Positions 12,001 to 23,077 of a DNA stretch of 64,000 nt are shown here, piece by piece. The notes beneath the pieces were generated by a model. It was given only the letters and a program-made list of their open reading frames with translations. It searched no databases and was not told where the DNA came from. Position numbers and translations under genes: made by a program. The DNA is from Prostheceraeus crozeri (lineage: Eukaryota > Platyhelminthes > Polycladida > Euryleptidae): assembly GCA_907163375.1 (NCBI GenBank), contig CAJQUW010003470.1, forward strand, positions 62,001-126,000. Reading direction: 5' to 3'. Every line of letters begins with the position of its first letter. Position 1 is the first letter of the stretch.

Positions 12001-14142
12001 AGTAAATAAGGATATACTTAATTGCGACAAACTATCTTGTTATTCAAATAACTTGTGATATGTTAGTCTAATTCATGATTATACCGTAATCAAGAAATGT
12101 ATTATAAATATCATTTAAGTACATCAGAAATACACAACGCACTATTCAACTTGATAGACTGCATCTGTTCAGCACTGCGAGACAGAATATGTTGTAGACA
12201 ACTTGTGCTTCACAAACCTTTCCGCCTAATCATCAGAAGAAGTCACACCCATCTCAAACACTCACGGTGAAACTTGCCTTGTTTACGCTGATGCAATGAA
12301 TATATCAAAGGCTAAGATAAATTTTATAGTTGAAAATTATAGCATTTGAAAGGCAGGGTAACATCAGAATTTCAAGGATAGGCAAAAATTCTGATTACTT
12401 TTATCACAGATTGTGCAAAATGAACTGTAGATACTTCAGTCAATGATCTGTCATTTGAGAAGTTAGTAAACCAGTACTTTAACATGTTGCAAGAGAATTT
12501 GCTATAATTTTCCTACCAAGGTGCATGCATTGTACCAGAGTTAGAACTGGTAGCCGGTATACCGATGTAATGATATATAGAACAGTAGAAGAGAGCTATT
12601 ACTTCATTTCCCCCCTCGGAAAAAGAGAGGCAGATACATTCTTCTAGAAGCATGAGTTAAATTTTTTAAATCAGTCTTAATCTCAACGGAGATTAATAAA
12701 GTCTCCTAGAAGCCACAAGTCTCAATATCTCAGTCTTGTATCTTCGGCTTGAATCTTTAAAAGAATCTAAGTTCAAGAAAAAGATGGGGGGGGAATGAAT
12801 GCCACGGAAAAACTAAGCAACTTCGAAACATTGCAGCTGCTTTTCTCCCACAAATGCTAAGCTACATTGCACTTTCGTCCCGGAAAATGGGAGGTGGGGA
12901 AGTAAGAACAGCAACACCGGTACCAGTCAAACATCTGCATTGGTTTGAAAGGTTTTGATTTTATGCATAAATTCTATCTTTATTCAGCAAAAAAAGCATG
13001 CACCACCTTTTTTGTAAGTGGAACATTGAATGTTCGCAACTCATGAAGTGTACTTTCTACATGTATGTGTAGCCTACATGCCTACGTGGTCGTGCACAGT
13101 GTAAATGCACAAGTATGCATGCTCTTAGGCAACATGATATGTTTAATATTAGATATGGGAGAAATTTACACTAAACGCTTATAAGATGCATAATTATGAA
13201 ACTTATACTCAGCCGAAACTTGCGGATCCATGTATTTATTTGTTACTGAAGGAAGACACGTTCAATCAACGTTGTAGCTCAGTGACCGACATATTATTCG
13301 ACATCCACTTTTGATGCTAATCTACTGCATCTCATTTCAAAGATTAATCTTTTCATCAATGCAACAGATTTGACACAATCTAGACAACACAGAATGTATT
13401 TCATTTGCATGACACCTGGCACCTATATTTGAAGCTCTCAACTCTTTGCTATCAGTTTGAGAGATTAATTTGCCTAATGGCTCAGAAGGTTTGATATCGC
13501 ATTATTTTTTGTTTTGACTGCTGTTACTGATGAGTCGACGACGAAAGTTCAAATGTCTATCACTTCGATGTTTTGATAATGAATACCATCTCAAAGGTCA
13601 AAACGTCTAAATCCAGTACTTTTCATCACTTTGCTCTCCTCTTTCTAATGATACCTTCATTTATTCAATGATGAAATAAAAATGCCATCATATTTGCTTG
13701 GCTAACTGTGAAACAGAGCTGTTCAAATTCAATCACAAATTAACTTCATAAAGAGAGCTGTTAGTATTTTGAAAAGCTTAACAGTAGTTTAGTAAATAAC
13801 AATTATGCACTATCATTTGTATCAACTTTTATACTTTGTATGAAATACAGGGTGTCAAAGCCCTTGAAATCCTGCGCGCTTCGGTGTGGATGATGAATAC
13901 CAAGTGACATCCTGCCCCACCTAGGCTATATTCGATGACAGATTTTATCAAATTTCTCTTGAAAAGGTAATACCAGTGCTCCTCGACCAAATAAATGCAT
14001 TCATATAAATGAGACGCTCAAACAATACATTAAAGAAGGTTCAACAACATTTGGTGGAGGTAATATTATTTTCTTTCCACATATTTCTTAGTCGTCCAAA
14101 CAGATTCAAAATTTACTTTCGAAAAGATTTAAGTGTTCTAGG
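9020..14142. other. 5-kb AT-rich non-coding stretch
   Basis: No coding region, terminal repeat pair or recognisable transposon was seen. Small features only: a 7-bp-arm hairpin CTGGTCC/GGACCAG (11770-11776, 11788-11794), a run of eight G (12786-12793), and an isolated CAGGGTGTC near 13850 that resembles a hAT end but has no partner. Confidence 0.55.
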
Positions 14143-14194
14143 TTGTGTCTTTTCTATCTACCTCTAGCATTCTTGCGCATTTTTTGTTCAAATA

Positions 14195-15190
14195 TACATG
14201 ATGGTTTCCGTTTTGGTGAGAGGAATGCCGAAGGTGAACGAATCCTGGAATTCTCTGATGCACTCAATCTGGTACCGGTAGTTTGCAACACAATGTTCGA
14301 GAAATGCATCAATAAGTTGATTACTTACAGCTCTGGCAGTTGTAAATCTGTAATCAACTACTTCCTTGCAAGAAATACTGAGAAGAGCTTGGTGACAAGC
14401 GTGAAGACACTGCCAAAACGAGGAATGTGTGTCGCAACATCGACTATTGATGTGTGAGTGTAAAGTAATTAAAGTATCAAAACAGAAAAATCGTCAAATA
14501 TTTGTGTCAAAAATAAAGCTGGGTAAGCCGGAGAATGAAGACGCAGAAAAAGCTTACAACGACTATTTTAAAAAGGAAGCTCATCGTGTGGACTCTGCTG
14601 CAGGGGTAGCGAGATGGACAGTCATGACGGATCTGTGGAAGGAAGCAGCAGAGGTGTGTGGTGTAATGAAAGGGCCTCCTAGGCATAAAGTGATGTGGTG
14701 GTGGAACCAGGAGACTGAAGGTAGTCAAGACAAAGAGAAAGCTGATCCTGACTTGGCGCCAAACACAATCGCAGCAGGACAGACAAGCGTGCCTCCAGGC
14801 AAAAAAGAATGCTAAGTTTGTTGTGTGGAAGGTGCAAAATAGCAAAAGGGGTCAGTTCTCCGAAGAGCTGGAGAGTGAGGCTGGTAAGAAAAGTTTCTCA
14901 CGCATTGTCAAACAAATGTCAATGAAGCAGGTGGATGTCACGGATGGAATCTGTATCAAGAATGAGAATGGTAACATTGAATTTGGTGATGGAGAAGTAA
15001 AGAATAGGTGGCAGATTTATTCACTGAAGCTAAGATGGTTTCACAAGTTGCAACTTGGTAGCTGGTCCACATCATCGCATCGAAAAAGATGAAGTTAAGT
15101 CAGCACTTGACAAGATGGCACCCAGAAAGGCGGCTGGTCCGTCTAGAGTTGTCCTAGCTGAATTCTATTTGAAGAAAGAAATGTTAAGAC
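14195..15190 (+). pseudogene. RTE-type LINE remnant: endonuclease C-terminus, linker and start of RT
   Basis: The first piece (about 14195-14457) reads HDGFRFGERNAEGERILEF, then SSGSCKSVINYFLARN, the last part of an apurinic-type endonuclease as found in RTE LINEs. After a frameshift the linker follows (14470-14815) with VDSAAGVARW, AAEVCGVMKGPPRHK and WWWN, the same motif as the RTE ORF at the left window edge. Another frameshift leads to SRIVKQM and NENGNIEFGDGEVKNRW (14820-15050), then DEVKSALDKMAPRKAAGP (15094-15147), the start of the RT domain. The rest of RT is absent. At least three frame changes make it dead. It covers the part of the family that the first ORF lacks, but the two are clearly different copies. 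Confidence 0.8.
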
Positions 15191-15692
15191 TTACACAGAG
15201 ATGAGTCGGTATAATGCGACCTAGAACACTTTCACATGTCTGACCAAAGTACAACAGGATACTCTACAGAACGTGGTTGCGTTGTATGCAAAGTGCAGGC
15301 AAGTGATTGCTCATACCTATTTGTTAGCACCATGGATCAGCTATTGAATGTCTTACATGTTTACGTCAATGGTATCCAGAAAGTGGAATGAAAATTTTTA
15401 AAAGTAAATCATAGCATGAAATAAAAGTTATCCTATGTCGACTTCTCCAACTAAAGCATAAGTATCAATACATGGAATTCGTTGATAGTTGCAATTCAGA
15501 AAATTTGACGGATCACCCCTTACAATTTCAATTTTGCACTAAATACTACATCTTCTATCCATCATTGCAGAAATCAAAATTATATCAACAGACACAACAA
15601 ACAAACAAAAATTTACTTTGATTAGGAATTGCTGTTGTTGCTTTGTTCAATTACAGGTTATCATCGCATCAAACGAGCCAGAAAAATGCAGG
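15191..15692. other. Non-coding stretch
   Basis: AT-rich sequence between the RTE remnant and the pogo-like element. Its first ~100 bases may be further decayed LINE sequence; otherwise nothing is recognised. Confidence 0.45.
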
Positions 15693-15694
15693 TA

Positions 15695-16584
15695 CAGTAG
15701 GATCTCGATCTAACGCATAGCTCGGGACAACAAAATTTTATACGTTATAACGGGCTTGTAAATTGACTGAGATTGAATATTATCGTATTATTATCTCTGA
15801 TAGATGCCTATGCTACGTATACGTTGTTATTCAAGCTCAGAAGCAATAGTTTAAGCTCGAATATTTGAGTAGTACATGCATTTACGTGCAGCTAAAAAAG
15901 TTATCTGATTACATGTAGTTCTCTGATAGATACCGTACACTGTGCATGTTGCTATTGAAGATTAAAAACAACATTTCAAGCTCTACTACTCGTATTTGAG
16001 CATTTATCTAACAAAACAGCAAATAACATCTTGCAAACCATTACTATATGCAAAGAGAAACAAAAGTTAGGCTAATTAGGGCCTATTAAAAAAAATCGCG
16101 GATGTCAGATTGAACATTGTTTGACACAGTTTTGTGTTCGACATAATTTCGAATGTTTGCAATTCATCACATTACATCATGCGAGATTCCATGCGATTCA
16201 ACGAACTTTTCGATTTTTTTGAGAAGTTGGAACATTTCAAGGCATGACGGAGAATGCTCTGGAAGCTCCTCAATATCATCGTGATCATCTTCTTCAGCTT
16301 CGTTGGCATTGTCATTATTGTCTGCTTTCGTTACCGCACTATTTCATCATCACACAATACGGCAGATGTTGGTGCGGTGTCATCGATTCTCAGATATGCA
16401 TCTGGCTCAGAATTTCATACGTAAGATTAAAAAATCATGCGAACTATCGAGGTTATACGCAGTAACGAGGTTGAATTATACGTAATAAAGAGGTTTGAAA
16501 TACATGCAAAAGATAGGAAAATTATTCGTACATGGAGAAAATGGGCGTTATATCAAGGTTACAAGTTGTATTGAGGTCCTACTG
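15695..16584 (-). mobile_element. pogo/Tigger-like DNA transposon, internally deleted
   Basis: The left end begins CAGTAGGATCTCG (15695 on, preceded by TA). The right end, read on the minus strand from 16584, begins CAGTAGGACCTCAATAC. Both have the CAGTAGRMCCTCG-type start of pogo-group elements, and both contain ATAACG.GC further in. The transposase tail between them is on the minus strand, so the right end is the 5' end. About 890 bp remains where an autonomous copy would be ~2 kb. The right flank is CA rather than TA, presumably a mutation. Confidence 0.65.
16167..16405 (-). pseudogene. C-terminus of a pogo-like transposase
   Basis: On the minus strand the sequence encodes LRIDDTAPTSAVLCDDEIV, then after a frameshift an acidic stretch NANEAEEDDHDDIEELPEHS followed by EMFQLLKKIEKFVESHGI and a stop codon (16167-16169). 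An acidic tail with DDEIV-like and hydrophobic segments is characteristic of the end of pogo/Tigger transposases, after the DDE catalytic domain. The catalytic domain and the CENP-B-type DNA-binding region are absent. Seen directly: the acidic tail inside pogo-like ends. Inferred: the family name. Confidence 0.6.
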
Positions 16585-17725
16585 CAAATGAAAATAATAC
16601 ATATTGAGTTTTCGTTTTCTCTTAATCTCTGTTCAATCCAGCAACCAAAGACAGTTCACTGTTATGTGAAAAATAGAAATATAGAGTTTGACCTCACCTC
16701 CAAATTCTTAATCAAAACATTACTCATCATCAAATTACAGATGATGCTGTCGGTCCTTCAATACATTATTCTCTTGTCCTACTATCTTATACAAAGTTCA
16801 ATAACAATTCAAAGCAGCGATGAACGATAGATTCTCTATAAGCCAAACACGATAGACTACAATCAAACGTTGTTCAACCGACAATAAATTGATTCAATAA
16901 CCAAAAGACTCACAAGATATTATTCCAAATAGCAGAGACACACTTCAATAGTTTACTTCACTGATTATTTTCACAAGACATCTAATAGCGATTGCGCATG
17001 CAAATGCTATTTTGATTTAAATGAAATATCTAACAATTGCTTCAATGGTCGCCTGAAATGGAACCTCATACTTATATTCAAGGACAAGGTAAATGTTCTC
17101 GTTCCCTGGGAGTCCAACATTAATTTAACGAATTTTTATCATTCACATCGCTACCCTAAATTTCGTCATAAGTGAAGCTACCCAAAGTTTCCATTAATTT
17201 AGTCTCAAGCGCATGCGTGTACACAGGAAATATTAAAACTGAGCCTCTTCAATCATTTCATCTTTAGACATGCCGTAGCAACGTCTGAATGTGAAATGGC
17301 GTAGCCTTGAACACAACGCATCCTTGATTGTATGCTATGGCAACATTTGTAATAACTATAAACAGCATCACTTACAATCTCGTCCCATATTTTTTGTGCG
17401 GGTATAAGGCTAATTTTCTTGGCTATGACAACTGCCAAGAGTTAAATATTCAACAACCACGAGTGTAAAAATAACCTTATTATATATTCCACAATTCTTA
17501 GCAAACAGAGAACCTCAACTGTGCCTTATCTCTACCTGAAAAATTAGAAACATCATAACTGACATGTGGCTGAATCACAGATTCATGAATTTTGTCATGA
17601 TCATTAAAGGATTAAGAAGAAATTTCGAAAGCAACCGGTAATCGCTTCTCGATTAACCTTGTAACGACTATTCAAACAAAATCATTATACTTCAATACAC
17701 AAGCAAACCTTTCTGAATACAATAA
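16585..17725. other. Non-coding stretch
   Basis: No gene, repeat pair or transposon recognised in about 1.1 kb of AT-rich sequence. Confidence 0.55.
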
Positions 17726-17727
17726 TC

Positions 17728-18000
17728 AGGGTTGGCCACTGAAAGAATTTGATGGGAAATGACAGGCCTGTCCAATTTTCAGCTGAATATTACCTTTAAG
17801 GTTTTGTAAAGATACAATACATCTCATTATTTAAACCTCCATCACTCCTTTTAAAACTACTATATCTAAGTAAGATAGACACATTATATTTAAATTTCAA
17901 AACATTTTTATGAACCTAATATTTAGGGTTGGCCACTGACAGAGCAATGGAAAAATGAAATCCCCGCCCAATGTTCAGCTGAAAATGGCCTTGAAAAGAT
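17728..18000 (+). repeat. Two direct copies of an unknown ~65-bp motif
   Basis: AGGGTTGGCCACTGA occurs at 17728-17742 and again at 17925-17939. Each copy is followed by a similar run ending in TTCAGCTGAA (about 17779-17788 and 17974-17983). The spacing is 197 bases. The AGGGTTGG start resembles a hAT terminal repeat, but no inverted partner was found, so it may be a tandem duplication of one end. Confidence 0.55.
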
Positions 18001-18966
18001 TATTGATGATGCGATAGATATTATTAACTAAAGATCAATTATTCATTTTTTTATGTTACATAATTCAATTGCGATACAAGCAGTGCACTAGTGCAGTATT
18101 TCCTCAGGAAGTAGGAACATTATTATAATTTCGGCCTTACATATTTCAAACAGTTGTGGTCTGTATTGTCACAATATTGCCAAAAGTAGAATTTAAATCG
18201 ATTTAAGCTTCCAAGTCCAAAATAATAAATCTTAATCAAGATATATCAACATGTCCTCGATAAAGGCACTGAACACATCCTTCCATTGAAACAATCAGTT
18301 TACAATCACCATTCTACTAATCCGCCCATTTCTGAGTCGGTTTCTCTATTTTGAGTGAATCAAGCAGGCCAAATGTGTAAATATTAAAACAACTAAATCC
18401 TTTTCAAAACTCAGTTGTCACAATTATTGGTTTCTAACACTTGCTATCGTACTGTGCAATGAGATCGTATGAAGCACAAGTACGAGTAGTGAGAGGGCAT
18501 GAAGCGACACCAAATCGTTAAACCCGGCTCATCAATAAAAAAATACGCCCATCGCCTTCTGATCAGTGAAGAAAATACTGAATTGCTTTAATAAGTGAAA
18601 ATTTTTCAAGCTTAGAGATAAGAAAAAGCCCCTATTCTGTGTTTTACTCCTGCATCGATCTCGATTGCATGTTCATCACAGACTGGTTCATAGAAACAGG
18701 AATGGCCTCTTACCAGCTTGAACATGTAAGTCTTTAAACTCGTTAACGTCACAATGACACTGAAGGTCGAAAGAAAAACAAAGCGCAGACAAAACTCTTT
18801 TCAATCGGAAAGACTTATGTTACATAATACTTTTGCAGTGAGACAATGCTTCAGAGACACTTCAGAAAATGAGCATTTACCATTGATGTAATACTTACTC
18901 ATTATTTTTCGTTCAGCAGATGCACAATAGGAACTATTGACTACGACCTCATTATATACATTAGAG
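18001..18966. other. Non-coding stretch
   Basis: AT-rich; no open frame, terminal repeat or splice-bounded exon recognised. Confidence 0.55.
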
Positions 18967-18977
18967 CATCTACAAAT

Positions 18978-19123
18978 GAAGATTTAACGTCACCACTACG
19001 CCTGATACAGGGGTCATGGACGGCACTGACATAAGACTTTTCTGGCGCTTTCGGGGCTCGACCTTTGGATCAAAGATCGCAAGACCAAGCACTTAGCCAC
19101 TGTGCCACTGAGACCGCTCAGAA
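18978..19123 (-). mobile_element. tRNA-derived SINE with exact target-site duplication
   Basis: Read on the minus strand, it carries an A box TGGCACAGTGG (19097-19107) and a B box AGGTCGAGCC (19055-19064) at tRNA-like spacing, followed by a ~75-base unrelated tail. It is flanked by CATCTACAAAT on both sides (18967-18977 and 19124-19134); with the preceding three bases the match is 13 of 14. Flanking duplication of this length is what LINE machinery leaves when it inserts a SINE. It differs in sequence from the SINE at 4.6-4.8 kb. Confidence 0.8.
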
Positions 19124-19134
19124 CATCTACAAAT

Positions 19135-20265
19135 AGGCTACATCATGACAAGCTGTAATTAAAATATGTTCTCATATCCTGCATATTTTTCAAAGTGAGT
19201 TTTTCAAAGATCAACGCATGCACAGTTAAAAGTAGAGCTCCACTTGCTATGTACGAGTATTTAGTAATTACCACATATCCCGAGAAATTAGGTAATTCAA
19301 TTAGAGATTAGACAATATGTACAATAAATGATAAATGTAAATGATCGCGTGTACCCTGCGCGTAATAGTTTTTTATATCAAGATAACTTTCGTACAGACT
19401 TTAAATTTGGAGCCTCTAGAGGGAAGGGGAATCAACCTCACCATCAAATGATAGCAACGTCAAGCTCTTTAATTAATCGACAGAAAATGTCTATGATGAG
19501 AAAAATTGAGATCAAATACTTACATGAGACTAGCATTGTGGAGCATTTCTACAATTTCGCAAATACTTTTGAGTTTTTCATCTGAAATCTTGAGCCAATG
19601 ATTAAATGCCTGAAACAAAACACAGATATTTGAAACAATTTTCACTATGATATATCACTGATATCGGAGATAAAATGAAATGAGAATTAAGATAGAAGGC
19701 GAAATAACAATTCATTACAATTGAGCAATGTTGTCCAAGCTGTTAGCCGCCTAGAACTAAGCATCCGTATAGACGTGAAGACACAATACTTCCATCTGCA
19801 AAATTGTCGCATGTGCATTCTCATGGTAACATGGTGTAAATATAATTCTCATGAAATACATCCTCTTGTCTTCATTTTACGCAATTAGATAGCATGAAAA
19901 GTGAATAAATTTTAGTGGCTTTGACAACGGATAAAGAGGTAAACGGTCAAAGTGTCGGGGTATATACACTGACACTTTGTGGCAACATTTCGCTACATTT
20001 CATGAATAGCGCTGCTTGCAAGTTTCAATGATTGCTTGAATCAAGAAATCCGTAGCTATCAAATACAGTACCAGATAGCATCAGACGAAGAATCCTGAAC
20101 ATCGCAACATCATTCTGCATGTATTTTGCATATATCTATGAAATTTCATTATCTTCTCGGCAGGCGACAGACTTCGATAAGAGATGTCAGTTTTATATTT
20201 AACTGAAAATGGCTATGAATATAACTGAAGGGCAATTCCATAAATAACACACAGACGTTCTGACA
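19135..20265. other. Non-coding stretch
   Basis: Contains a small hairpin CAAAGTGTC/GACACTTTG (19948-19956, 19971-19979) with a 14-base loop. No gene recognised; the open frame 19328-19585 shows no domain. Confidence 0.5.
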
Positions 20266-21973
20266 TACGTGGTACGTCAAATAAGTTTCCCGACAATTAA
20301 AAAACTGCAAATAATTTAATTCTGACATGATGAATCATTAATTTGGTGTATAAAGGCTAGGAGACTATGCAATTTTTTTAAAAAATTCCATTTTTTATTC
20401 TGCTGAACCATTTAAAAAATACGAAATTTTGAATATTTTTATGGATTTTATTGTTTGTAGACAGTGTTATACAGTGCTATAGAATCTGCTATGTTGGATA
20501 TGCAAGAATTCAGGTGCATGAGAACAATGGAGCATTGATTTCGAGCAGTTAGCTCTATTCACCACACATCAGTCCTATATTTAATTAAATTCGATGTAAA
20601 TTGAATTGCAACTGTGAAATAATGTCTTAAACTGAGTTTCGCATTGAAAAAATTGATGAGGTATGCAACTCGTCTTCGTGTTCCTCTTAACTATCAGAAT
20701 CACGATTTACGGAACAAAATGGCAGCTGCTTTCAAGGACGAATGGCCTTCACAGTCGACGATCCTGTTTTGGGCAGCAAGCAGAGTTTAGACGAAGTCGA
20801 CAGTGTCAATGATGATCCACTTAAAGCCTGAAGGTAGGCCTACCGAGTCTGTTGCAACCACTAAGTCCGAGCCGATGGAACAGGAATCGACGCATATCGA
20901 TTACCATTCTTAGTGAGGAGCTGAATGTATCCAAAGGAGGTCCTGGATTTTTCCTGAGCATTGAAAAGTCAACCCGTGGTTTTTTCTCGCGTCTCCCGCT
21001 TTCTCATTGAAAGACCTGGAAGCTTGTCGACAGAATTTGGGCATCATTGAAGAACTTGCAGAATGTTTCATTCATAATATTTTCCTGTCGATGAAACTCC
21101 TTTTCATCGACTACACAATTCACCTTCCAAATGACATTCATCATCCGAGTGGAAGAGACCGGTCGAGGGGAACCTTCAGAGGATGTAATCGAGAACTAGT
21201 CATCGACGATGCATGAGTCAAATTTTTTCAACACATCAGAGATTTTCCTTATTGACGTTTTGGAATGGGGTTCTGCTGCTCACGGTTCTTAGTTGCAACC
21301 ATCTAATTCAAATGCTCGAGCAGCTACGTGAAACTCGTTCACTAATACCTCATTGTTTTCTCCATGAATACGCTAATGCTCACACATCCGGAATTGTGCA
21401 TCAATTATGCTGGTTTCCACAGTTGCTAACTATCCTCCTGCAGACCGGACATCTCTTCAACCAACTTCTGGGTGCTCAGGAATAAGAGAAAAGCATTTGC
21501 GTGGATGGACAGTCATTTGGATGCAACTCTCAGCTAGAGGAATCCGTCCACAAAATTCTGGGTAAATTTCGTTTAGAAGAGTTTGAAATGTTTCACGACA
21601 TTGCGTGTCAGGAAGTTGAAATGTGTTCGAAGAGAGGGAAATTGGTTTGAAAAGTGAACTTCCGAAGACCTGCAATTTTTATCTGGCTACATACAGAATG
21701 CTTGTGTTGACAGATGTTCAAACAACACATAGCCGTCGACAAATTTTCAACATACTTTGGAAAAACATTATTTTTATTTTCAATTCATCAAAATATTCAA
21801 AATTTCGGATGTTTTTTATAATGTTTCAGCATGACTAATAAAACATGGAAATTTTTTCAAACTTTGCATAGCCTCCTAGCCTATATATACCATATTAATG
21901 ATCAATCATGTCAGAATTAAAATATTTGCATTTTTTCTACATCTGTCCGGAAACTTATTGGACGCACCACGTA
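20266..21973 (+). mobile_element. mariner-like transposon with ~180-bp terminal inverted repeats
   Basis: The left end TACGTGGTACGTCAAATAAG (20266 on) matches the reverse complement of the right end (TACGTGGTGCGTCCAATAAG read back from 21973). The arms stay alignable for about 180 bases, to roughly 20450 and 21790, including TTTAATTCTGACATGAT and AGGCTAGGAG. Both outer ends are TA (20266-20267, 21972-21973), the expected target. A decayed mariner transposase lies inside. The ~1.7-kb length fits, but the repeats are much longer than the ~30 bp of classic mariners. Confidence 0.85.
20640..21480 (+). pseudogene. mariner-like transposase, heavily decayed
   Basis: Fragments in several frames resemble a mariner transposase in the right order. 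First come STILFWAASRV and GRPTESVAT (about 20755-20860), matching the helix-turn-helix linker and GRPR-like region. Then SEELNVSKG-like sequence (about 20910-20935), and FWNGVLLLTVLS followed by MLEQLRETRSLIPH (about 21260-21345). The second catalytic block reads LHEYANAHTSGIV (about 21361-21400) where mariners have a HDNARPHTS-like motif, so the second Asp appears replaced by Glu. The SPDLAPSD-like block with the third acidic residue is not recognisable. Frameshifts and stops throughout make it non-functional. Call supported by the flanking inverted repeats. Confidence 0.6.
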
Positions 21974-22043
21974 CACTTGTCATTTCCCATCATGAAGCAA
22001 TTCGACTTTATCCATAAAAATTGCACCATGTCATGCCAAATTA

Positions 22044-22218
22044 GTCTGAAATGTTAGTCACTTTTCAGTTATTTCATAGTAGTCCCTCTTTCGACGCTAG
22101 GGGTCAAAAGGTCACTGTAGCGGACTACACACGTCTGTGCGCTACAGTGACCTCTTGACATCCTTCGTCGAGAGAGGTACTTATATTAAATATTTGAAAA
22201 GTGACTAACATTTCAGAC
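22044..22218. repeat. Near-perfect palindrome with 79-nt arms
   Basis: The left arm (22044-22122) begins GTCTGAAATGTTAGTCACTT and ends CACTGTAGCG. The right arm (22140-22218) is its reverse complement without gaps, at roughly four fifths identity; the outer 24 bases and inner ~14 match exactly. The 17-base loop is 22123-22139. A transcript from either strand would fold into one long hairpin. The flanks are TTA and AA, with no obvious target duplication. It could be a fold-back MITE or a hairpin small-RNA source. Confidence 0.85.
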
Positions 22219-23077
22219 AAGGCTGACACTTCCCACAGACAAAAATACGGACTTGATGACTTATTGTTTTTCCGAATTTGATAATGGTATACATGTATAT
22301 TAGCGGTAAATATAGGGGAAACGTTTTGGGGCAAAATTGCATTTTATCGTCTATTTGTGCGGCGATATCCATACGAAATGCTACTCGATTGAAGTTGGCA
22401 CACCCATGCCCTCTTTATTCCAGACAACGTGTTCTAGACGCATCCGTATACATCGGCTTTCCTTTTTTCAAGATGGGTGTAAATATAATACTGCTTTCTT
22501 CAACTCAGTGGGCAGTTGACCATCAGTTCAATGACACGCGAAAGTTTCAGGTACGACCTTGCTCCCTTTATAACTTACGTGCCATCTCCTGGACTATGCT
22601 GACAAATAAATCATTGTTGGCCTCAAATTGCCAATATGATTTATGAACTACATTAAAAAAATCCATTCAAAAGGTACAAAAAACAATGACAAATGTATGT
22701 CCTGTGAAAAATGCGTGTAAAAGAAAGTTTAAAGGCATCTTTCTTATTTTAGCGCTAGTCACACTGGTGTTTATCAAATTGCCGAAAACAATTTGGTGGT
22801 CGTGTTTCGACCAAAATTTCCTAAAAGGCACATTTCATGAAAAATCACAGAATTGCTGATGACTTGCATATTGATTGCAGCATGGGTACTAAAAGAGATG
22901 CTCCTCAGGAGCAACCCTACAATACCTGCATTACATTCCGACGCAAAAATACATGCGCTCATAACTATTGATTACCAATCGTATTTTATCATGGCATTCC
23001 GAATCTTTTATCATAAATTTGTGGTTCAATTCGATGTGTCAAGTAGCTGGCAAGAGTTGCACTAATTTTTGACCAAA
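22219..23077. other. Non-coding stretch
   Basis: Short open frames on both strands (for example 22278-22646) show no recognisable domain. Nothing else seen. Confidence 0.5.

Noticed and set aside
12786-12793. G8 run as a regulatory or G-quadruplex element
   Set aside because: A single run; no four-tract pattern nearby.
13848-13870. CAGGGTGTC as a hAT terminus
   Set aside because: No inverted partner or transposase within reach.
19948-19979. CAAAGTGTC hairpin as a terminator or small-RNA precursor
   Set aside because: Nine-base arms with no context; common by chance in 64 kb.
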